Of a stretch of 64,000 nt of DNA, positions 59,121-64,000 are shown one piece after another. Each line of letters starts with the position of its first letter. Position 1 is the stretch's first letter. The notes under the pieces were generated by a model that saw nothing but the letters and a program-made list of their open reading frames with translations, was not told where the DNA came from and did not search any database. The position numbers and the translations under genes were made by a program. Origin of the DNA: Arthrobacter sp. NtRootA1 (lineage in GTDB: Bacteria > Actinomycetota > Actinomycetes > Actinomycetales > Micrococcaceae); contig NZ_AP024630.1 in assembly GCF_019976975.1 (NCBI RefSeq), forward strand, positions 2,914,001-2,978,000. The letters run 5' to 3'.

Positions 59121-60383
59121 TTACTGGCGTTTTCTGGTTTGTAAGTCCCGGATTTTCCGCTCAAGGGCCAAACGCTCAGCGCCGTTGGAGCAAAGTTCAA
59201 GAGCCTGGTGAAATGCCTCGCTCGCTTCTTCATGGCGCCCAAGCCGCGACAGCAGCTCGCCCTTGACTGCGGGCAAGAGATGCGACCCCTTGAGTTCGCC
59301 CCGGGCAGCCAATTCGTCAACGAGTCCCAGTCCTGCGGCAGGGCCAGAGGCCATGGACACGGCGACGGCAAGGTTCAGATCAATGATGGGCGACGGCGTG
59401 AGTCGCCCGAGCGTCTCGTACAGGACCACGATTCGATCCCAGTCTGTGTCCTCCACCGAATGCGCTACAGCGTGGCATTCGGCGATGGAAGCCTGGAGAC
59501 CGTAGGCGCCGAGCCCGCGGCCGGAGCCTGCCGCCGTCGAAAGTGCTGCGCGACCGCGCCGGATTGCTGACTGGTCCCATCGACGTCGATCCTGGTCTTC
59601 CAGCAGGATCGGCTGGCCGGCCGCGTTGAGCCTTGCCGGGAACCGCGCTGCTGTGAGTTCCATGAGTGCCAGCAATCCGAATGCTTCGGGCACCGGCGCC
59701 ACGCGGACCAGCACCCGGGCAAGTCGACGTGCTTCACTTGCCAGCTCGGTCCGCATCCAGTTTTCTCCCCCGGAAGCGTAGGCTCCCTCGGTGAAGATCA
59801 GATAGAGGACATTCAGTACCGAACCAAGCCGCTCAGGAATTTGATCGGCTTCGGGCACTGCGAAGGGCACGCGGGCAGCGGCAAGCGTCTTCTTGGCCCG
59901 GGTAATGCGCGCCTGGATGGTTGGCACCGGGACCAGGAATGCCTTGGCGATCTCTTCCGTGGTCATGCCGCCCACAACGCGAAGCGTCATGGCAATCCGG
60001 GCTTCCCTGGACACCATGGGGTGGCAGGAAATGAACATCAGGGCCAGGACATCGTCGTCTATGGCTTGGGGGTTGAACAGCGCATCCACACCCGGTTCTT
60101 CCTCTGTGAGGTCCCGTGCCAGCAGCGCGTACTTGTTGTCCAAGGCTGCCCGCCGCCGGAAAGTATCGACGGCACGACGACGACCCGCCGTCAGGAGCCA
60201 TCCCACGGGCTCGGCAGGTGCGCCGTTGACAGACCATGACACGAGGGCCTCTGCGAGTGCTTCCTGTGCGAGATCCTCTGCCAGTGGAAAGTCTCCTGTA
60301 TAGCGGGCAAGGGCGCCGACGATACGTGCGGATTCGCTGCGCCACACCGCTTCGACGGCGGCCCTTGCCTCGTTGCTGCTCAT
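59121..60383 (-). CDS. ECF42-type RNA polymerase sigma factor
   Basis: A 420-residue ECF sigma factor of the ECF42 group: region 2 VGALARYTGDFPLAEDLAQEALAEALVSW...WLLTAGRRRAVDTFRR (about 17-77), region 4 LRVVGGMTTEEIAKAFLVPVPTIQARITRAKKTLA (about 133-167), then a long C-terminal TPR-like extension (about 190-410) needed for activity in studied members. These factors have no anti-sigma factor; a DGPF (YCII) protein is always beside them, here the next gene upstream. The start context is odd: no ribosome-binding site and four tandem copies of the first codons, each with a stop. Confidence 0.93.
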   Translation of the reverse strand: MSSNEARAAVEAVWRSESARIVGALARYTGDFPLAEDLAQEALAEALVSWSVNGAPAEPVGWLLTAGRRRAVDTFRRRAALDNKYALLARDLTEEEPGVDALFNPQAIDDDVLALMFISCHPMVSREARIAMTLRVVGGMTTEEIAKAFLVPVPTIQARITRAKKTLAAARVPFAVPEADQIPERLGSVLNVLYLIFTEGAYASGGENWMRTELASEARRLARVLVRVAPVPEAFGLLALMELTAARFPARLNAAGQPILLEDQDRRRWDQSAIRRGRAALSTAAGSGRGLGAYGLQASIAECHAVAHSVEDTDWDRIVVLYETLGRLTPSPIIDLNLAVAVSMASGPAAGLGLVDELAARGELKGSHLLPAVKGELLSRLGRHEEASEAFHQALELCSNGAERLALERKIRDLQTRKRQ

Positions 60384-60457
60384 GTCAGTTACTGCTCACG
60401 TCAGTTGCTGCTCATATCAGTTACCGCTCAAGTCAGTTGCTGCATGTCAGGTGCTCC
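60368..60457 (-). repeat. 16-bp tandem repeats of the sigma-factor start codon region
   Basis: Minus strand, from the gene backward: ATGAGCAGCAACGAGG (60383-60368, true start), GTGAGCAGTAACTGAC (60399-60384), ATGAGCAGCAACTGAC (60415-60400), TTGAGCGGTAACTGAT (60431-60416), then shortened ATGCAGCAACTGAC (60445-60432) and GGAGCACCTGAC (60457-60446). Each full extra unit is a start codon, three codons and TGA. Confidence 0.9.
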
Positions 60458-60477
60458 CAAAGCAGTGGCCGTCTGGT

Positions 60478-60897
60478 CTAGAGCTGTCCGGTCTGCTCGC
60501 GCCAAGCCCGTTCCTTTTGGATCCATTCGTTGTCTTGGGGGAATTCGTCGATGCTGGTCACCCGCCGGATCTCCGTCTTGGTCCCCGCGGTCATCGGCGC
60601 ACGCTTGGCCCACTCGATGGCTTCCTGCTTGGATGCAACATCCAGGATGTAGTAACCGGCAAACAGCTCCTTCGTTTCACCGTACGGACCATCAGTGACC
60701 ACCGGGGTGTCGCCGGTGAAGTCGACCACGACGCTTTCCTTTGCATCTTCCAGTCCTTCAGCAGCCAGCAGCACTCCAGCGCGAATCAGTTCATCATTGA
60801 ACTTGCCCATCGCTTCGAGGATTTCGTTGAAGTCGATGTTCTCGAACTTGGCGAACGACTCGTCGGTTGCCCGCATGATCAGCATGTACTTGGCCAT
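60478..60897 (-). CDS. DGPF/YCII-domain protein, ECF42 partner
   Basis: A 139-residue YCII-like protein with the hallmark VTDGPYGETKELFAGYYILDVASKQEAIEWAKRAP (DGP-F/Y signature at about 70) and N-terminal MAKYMLIMRATDE. In ECF42 systems this protein is the main target of the sigma factor and may work in a stress response, function unknown. ATG 60897 follows AGGAGATTG. The promoter upstream matches the ECF42 pattern, so this gene and the sigma gene form an autoregulated unit. Confidence 0.9.
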   Translation of the reverse strand: MAKYMLIMRATDESFAKFENIDFNEILEAMGKFNDELIRAGVLLAAEGLEDAKESVVVDFTGDTPVVTDGPYGETKELFAGYYILDVASKQEAIEWAKRAPMTAGTKTEIRRVTSIDEFPQDNEWIQKERAWREQTGQL

Positions 60898-60950
60898 TGC
60901 ACTCAATCTCCTGTGTTGTGGAAGGTCGCCCTTCGACCCTCTCATTCATG

Positions 60951-60978
60951 GGTCGAACAGTGCGAGGCGAAATCGACA
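60951..60978 (-). promoter_or_regulatory. ECF42-type promoter of the DGPF gene
   Basis: Minus strand TGTCGA (60978-60973), 17-base spacer, CGACC (60955-60951), matching the TGTCGA and CGA(C/T)C elements known for ECF42 targets. An inverted repeat TTCGACCC/GGGTCGAA (60932-60957) overlaps the -10 side. The leader to the ATG is about 45 bases. Confidence 0.8.
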
Positions 60979-61078
60979 AACTCTCGAAAGAATTTTCCGG
61001 TTCCTTTTTGAGTGTCCTTTCGCGGCTGGGTTCAGGCCCGGAAAGGTGGCCACGGGTGGCAAGGGTGCACACGAAGGA

Positions 61079-61112
61079 TCCCCCGGAACTGTTACTGGAA
61101 CTCTCCGGGGGA
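61079..61112 (-). terminator. Hairpin behind the small secreted-protein gene
   Basis: TCCCCCGGA (61079-61087) and TCCGGGGGA (61104-61112), nine pairs, 16-base loop, 60 bases after the stop at 61172; no T run. The other bases between 60979 and 61171 show no gene. Confidence 0.65.
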
Positions 61113-61171
61113 CCCCTCGCTACCAAGTAGCGGCGTCGTGCTTCCTTTCTGCGGTTGAAGGTTGCAGGGCC

Positions 61172-61735
61172 CTAGCGGCCGCCTCCTCCGATGACTCCGG
61201 CTTCAACCGCTTTGGTGACGGCGTCAGCTTCGGCCTGTGTGAGCTTGCCGTCCGCCACGGCCTTGTCCAGCCGGGTCTTAAGGGCAGCGGCTCGCTTCTC
61301 CTGGGCGGCAGTACGGATTTCTTCCAGGGCGGCAGTGACCTTGGATTCGTCAACGCCCAGTGCTGAGGCCAGGGACTTGGCCAAGGCTGCTTCCTGCGCC
61401 GTTCGGTCCGGTTTGGTTCCCTCGGTGCCTTGAGTTGGTGGAGTGGTGGGCTTATTCGCTTCCCTGAAGGCCTTCAACGCGTCGGTGACCTTGGCCTGGT
61501 CCACTCCCAACTTGGCGGCCAGGTCCGCTGCGAGCTGACCGCCGTCGGGGCCGCGGAAGTGGCCTCCGGGCCTTCCGTGGCCCTGCCCGGGCGTGGTGGC
61601 ATCGGCTGACGACGTTGTGCTTGGCGTCGGCGTCGGCGTCGTGGTGGCTGATGCAACGCTGGTGACACCCAGCCCCGCGCCCAGCGCCAACGCTCCGGCT
61701 GTAATGCCAAGGGTAATTCTCTTGGTCTTTGACAT
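61172..61735 (-). CDS. Small secreted Ala/Lys-rich helical protein
   Basis: I do not recognise a named function. The 187 residues start with a signal sequence (ITLGITAGALALGAGLGVTSVASA, about 7-30), then a Thr/Pro/Ser linker, a basic GRPGGHFRG stretch and two related helical repeats (LAADLAAKLGVDQAKVTDALKAF; LAKSLASALGVDESKVTAALEEIRTA) that resemble a repeated helical module, ending with LTQAEADAVTKAVEAG, found in many actinobacterial hypotheticals. ATG 61735 with GAGGAGA. It follows the exonuclease gene on the same strand but with a gap of 140 bases. Confidence 0.8.
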   Translation of the reverse strand: MSKTKRITLGITAGALALGAGLGVTSVASATTTPTPTPSTTSSADATTPGQGHGRPGGHFRGPDGGQLAADLAAKLGVDQAKVTDALKAFREANKPTTPPTQGTEGTKPDRTAQEAALAKSLASALGVDESKVTAALEEIRTAAQEKRAAALKTRLDKAVADGKLTQAEADAVTKAVEAGVIGGGGR

Positions 61736-61811
61736 GGTGCCTCTCCTCAATCCGCCGCCACTGTAACGGCTGCTGAGCCGTCCCAACGGCTTGGTAACTT
61801 CCAGACGATCT

Positions 61812-61828
61812 GTAACATCGCCTGTTAC
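61812..61828. promoter_or_regulatory. Inverted repeat upstream of the secreted-protein gene
   Basis: GTAAC (61812-61816), seven bases, GTTAC (61824-61828), about 80 bases before the ATG; a candidate repressor site, not more. Confidence 0.3.
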
Positions 61829-61874
61829 TACAGTGAGGCGCCCACCCAAGCCCACGCTGTTGTGAAGCTGTAAA

Positions 61875-62822
61875 TCAGCTGTGAAGGTGTGGTTGGGTGT
61901 CCAAGGCCGCAAGCAATCGCTTGACTGAACCACCCAGGTTCCACTCCGTAGCCAAGCGCTCGAGCTCAGCGCGTGCCCCGCCTGTCACGGGGCGCAGTTG
62001 GGCGCCTGCCTCCTCAAGGGTGGGCACCTTCAAGTCGCGAACCACATTGACGACGGCGGGAGCCACCTTGAGGTACCCGGACGCTGCGGAAAGTTTGGCG
62101 CGTATGGAACTGGAGAGTCCGCCGTCGGGATCCTCTGCTGCCTCCAGGAGGCCCTCAAGGGAGACGTATTCCGCGAGCAGTGACGCGGCCGTTTTCTCGC
62201 CGATACCTGCAACGCCTGGCAGGCCGTCGGATGAATCGCCGCGCAGTGTGGCGTAGTCGGCGTACTGTTGCGGCAGCACGCGGTACTTGCCAACGACGAC
62301 GACGTCGGTGACCATTTCCAGGTTCTTCATGCCTCGAGCGGTGTAAATGACGCGGACGTTCCGATCATCATCGACGAGTTGGAAAAGGTCCCGATCACCC
62401 GTGACCACATCAGTAGGCAGTTGCGCCTGGCTGGCGTACGTTCCTACAACATCGTCAGCTTCGTGGTCATCGATGCCCACCACAGCAATGCCTGCGAGGT
62501 CCAGCACGTGGCGGATCAGCGGGATCTGCGCTTCGAGAGGATCGGGAACGATTTCGACGTCGGGGCCCGCCGGCACGATTTCGGCCACTCTGTGCGCCTT
62601 GTAGCTGGGAATGAGCTCAACCCGCCATTTCGGGCGCCAGTCGTTGTCCCAGCAAGCGACCACGTGGGTGGCTTCATACTCCGTGGTGAGGCGGGCAATC
62701 ATGTCCATCAGGCCGCGGACAGCGTTGACGGGTGTGCCGTCGGAGCGCCGGATGGAGTCCGGAACACCGTAGAAGGCGCGGAAATACAAGGAAGCAGTGT
62801 CCAGGAGCATGAGTCGAGGCAT
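61875..62822 (-). CDS. 5'-3' exonuclease (PolA N-terminal domain-like)
   Basis: A 315-residue stand-alone flap/5'-3' exonuclease, separate from polA in this window. Metal Asp motifs LLDTASLYFRAFYG (about 4-17), VVACWDNDWRPKWR (about 54-67), DHEADDVVGTYA (about 120-131), VVTGDRDLFQLV (about 136-147) and the H3TH loop GDSSDGLPGVAGIGEKTAASLL (about 190-211) are intact. It could remove RNA primers or flaps. I prefer ATG 62822; a GTG at 62837 is also in frame. Confidence 0.92.
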   Translation of the reverse strand: MPRLMLLDTASLYFRAFYGVPDSIRRSDGTPVNAVRGLMDMIARLTTEYEATHVVACWDNDWRPKWRVELIPSYKAHRVAEIVPAGPDVEIVPDPLEAQIPLIRHVLDLAGIAVVGIDDHEADDVVGTYASQAQLPTDVVTGDRDLFQLVDDDRNVRVIYTARGMKNLEMVTDVVVVGKYRVLPQQYADYATLRGDSSDGLPGVAGIGEKTAASLLAEYVSLEGLLEAAEDPDGGLSSSIRAKLSAASGYLKVAPAVVNVVRDLKVPTLEEAGAQLRPVTGGARAELERLATEWNLGGSVKRLLAALDTQPHLHS

Positions 62823-62939
62823 ACCTGATCCTGACACGTCCTGCCCGGAATCACCGTGAACCTGGGCTAAACCTCGTCTGCGGGCCAGGCAAAGACTTGA
62901 TCCTCAATGTGAGCCGCATTACGATTATGTGAGCGATAA

Positions 62940-62966
62940 TAGAACAAGGTGTTCAACTATAGAACA
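62940..62966 (+). promoter_or_regulatory. Repeated operator upstream of the hydroxybenzoate monooxygenase
   Basis: TAGAACA (62940-62946), TGTTC (62950-62954) and again TAGAACA (62960-62966): an inverted pair GAACA/TGTTC plus a direct copy 20 bp from the first. Three half-sites of this sort are usual for IclR-type activators of aromatic catabolism; MarR-type is also possible. Confidence 0.5.
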
Positions 62967-63005
62967 TCAAAAGATTTCAACCCACAAAAGAAGTGAGGAA
63001 AGCCC

Positions 63006-64000
63006 GTGCAGTTCCACCACCACGGTTACGTATCCGGTGACCCTCGAGTCGAGCCGGCCGCCGGCGTCGGAATCAACCGCCCGGCCGAGCTTCCCGACGA
63101 AGTTGACGTCCTCATCGTGGGCACCGGTCCTGCAGGGATGCTGGCTGCGGCGCAACTGGCCCAGTTCCCGGATATCACGACGCGCATCATCGAGCGGCGC
63201 CCCGGGCGTCTCGCAATCGGCCAGGCCGACGGCATCCAGGCCCGCAGCGTGGAGACCTTCCAGGCGTTCGGGTTCGCCGAACGCATCACCGCGGAGGCCT
63301 ACCGCATCACCGAAATGGCGTTCTGGAAGCCGGACCCCGCTGACCACTCGCGCATCGTGCGCGCGGCCCGGACAGTGGATGACCCCACCGGTATCAGTGA
63401 GTTCCCCCACCTGATCGTCAACCAAGCCCGCGTGCTGGACTACTTCGCGGAGTTCATGGCCAACTCCCCCACGCGCATGAAGCCTGACTATGGCTACGAG
63501 TTCCGCGGTCTCCAGGTGACTGGTGTTGGCGACTACCCGGTCAGTGTCACCCTTGGGCACACCACGGGACCCAACGAAGGCGGGGAGCGCACCATCCGGG
63601 CCAAGTACGTCGTCGGTGCCGATGGTGCGCGCAGCAAGGTCCGCGAGGCCATCGGGTGCCATCTCGCAGGCGACCAGGCCAACCATGCCTGGGGTGTCAT
63701 GGATGTCCTGGCCGTCACTGACTTCCCGGATATCCGCACCAAATGCGCTATCCAGTCCGGTGCCGGCGGAAGCATCCTGCTGATCCCCCGCGAGGGTGGG
63801 CACTTGTTCCGCATGTATGTGGACCTTGGTGAGGTTAAACCTGAGGATCATGGCGCCGTGCGGAAAACGACCATTGAGCAGATCATCCAGAAGGCCAACG
63901 ACATCCTGCACCCCTATACGCTGGATGTCCGCAACGTGGCGTGGCACAGCGTTTACGAAGTAGGCCACCGGCTTACGGACAGGTTCGACGACGTCCTGCC
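63006..64000 (+). CDS. mobA: 3-hydroxybenzoate 4-monooxygenase (MobA-like), 3' end outside window
   Basis: Flavoprotein hydroxylase, 331 codons present, cut by the right edge. GTG 63006 with a GTGAGGA site. N terminus QFHHHGYVSGDP, FAD loop VDVLIVGTGPAGMLAA (about 33-48), RSVETFQAFGFAERI, YVVGADGARSKVREAIG (DG motif of flavin hydroxylases), AWGVMDVLAVTDFPDIRTKCAIQS and IPREGGHLFRMYVDLGEV closely match the Comamonas-type 3-hydroxybenzoate 4-hydroxylase, making protocatechuate; phenol 2-monooxygenases are the next-nearest. It is likely inducible by an aromatic acid through the repeated operator upstream. Confidence 0.9.
   Translation, partial: MQFHHHGYVSGDPRVEPAAGVGINRPAELPDEVDVLIVGTGPAGMLAAAQLAQFPDITTRIIERRPGRLAIGQADGIQARSVETFQAFGFAERITAEAYRITEMAFWKPDPADHSRIVRAARTVDDPTGISEFPHLIVNQARVLDYFAEFMANSPTRMKPDYGYEFRGLQVTGVGDYPVSVTLGHTTGPNEGGERTIRAKYVVGADGARSKVREAIGCHLAGDQANHAWGVMDVLAVTDFPDIRTKCAIQSGAGGSILLIPREGGHLFRMYVDLGEVKPEDHGAVRKTTIEQIIQKANDILHPYTLDVRNVAWHSVYEVGHRLTDRFDDVL

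Overview
The window is about 63% GC (my estimate by eye), gene dense and free of mobile elements, CRISPR arrays, rRNA and tRNA genes. Gene content and style point to a high-GC Gram-positive actinobacterium of the Micrococcaceae, most like Arthrobacter/Paenarthrobacter: a four-S1-domain RpsA, PolA with a degenerate proofreading domain, a CoaE-GrpB fusion, a DUF3516 helicase, an Eis-type acetyltransferase, an ECF42 sigma factor with its DGPF partner, and a 13E12/DUF222 HNH protein. Assignment to genus is inference from protein resemblance only.

Layout. 1-4.7 kb: acyltransferase (cut by the window edge), HAD phosphatase, uvrA with an SOS-like box, a short GntR regulator. 4.8-14 kb: trans-aconitate methyltransferase, DUF3516 helicase, class III CoA-transferase, a GNAT/S33 peptidase pair, an MFS exporter, and TerC behind a yybP-ykoY-type manganese riboswitch. 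14-26 kb: information-processing core (uvrB, coaE, yigZ, rpsA, polA) with a polysaccharide deacetylase and an Eis-like protein. 26-31 kb: thioesterase, RibD-like reductase, an uncharacterised membrane protein/lipoprotein pair, PiT phosphate transporter with a small membrane partner. 31-34 kb: kynurenine operon (kynA-kynU-PaaX-type regulator). 34-38.5 kb: a DasR/NagR-like GntR repressor divergent from a sugar porter, BadF-type kinase and SIS isomerase/deaminase, which together could take up amino sugar and deliver fructose-6-phosphate. 38.6-42 kb: LolA-like secreted protein, ABC exporter, YciO. 42-52 kb: a beta-lactamase-fold lipoprotein lacking its catalytic residues, a stand-alone LigD polymerase domain, an EF-G paralogue, a membrane M50 protease with TetR, an APC permease plus amidohydrolase. 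52-64 kb: HrpB, alcohol dehydrogenase, a decayed MmyB-type regulator, a cupin, the DUF222-HNH protein, the ECF42 module, a small secreted protein, a 5'-3' exonuclease, and the start of a 3-hydroxybenzoate 4-monooxygenase (cut by the edge).

Two themes run across the window. First, at least fourteen start codons sit 6-8 nt behind a TANNNT -10 hexamer with no Shine-Dalgarno sequence, i.e. apparent leaderless transcripts; in two divergent pairs (coaE/yigZ clearly, polA/thioesterase probably) the two -10 boxes share their TA. Second, at five gene boundaries a short (12-22 bp) tandem repeat has formed whose unit contains the start or stop codon of the adjoining gene; the most striking lies in front of the ECF42 sigma factor, where it creates a string of tiny start-to-stop frames. 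I did not find a clearly new multi-gene defence or mobile system; the novelty here is in regulation and junction structure, plus several enzymes with altered catalytic residues.
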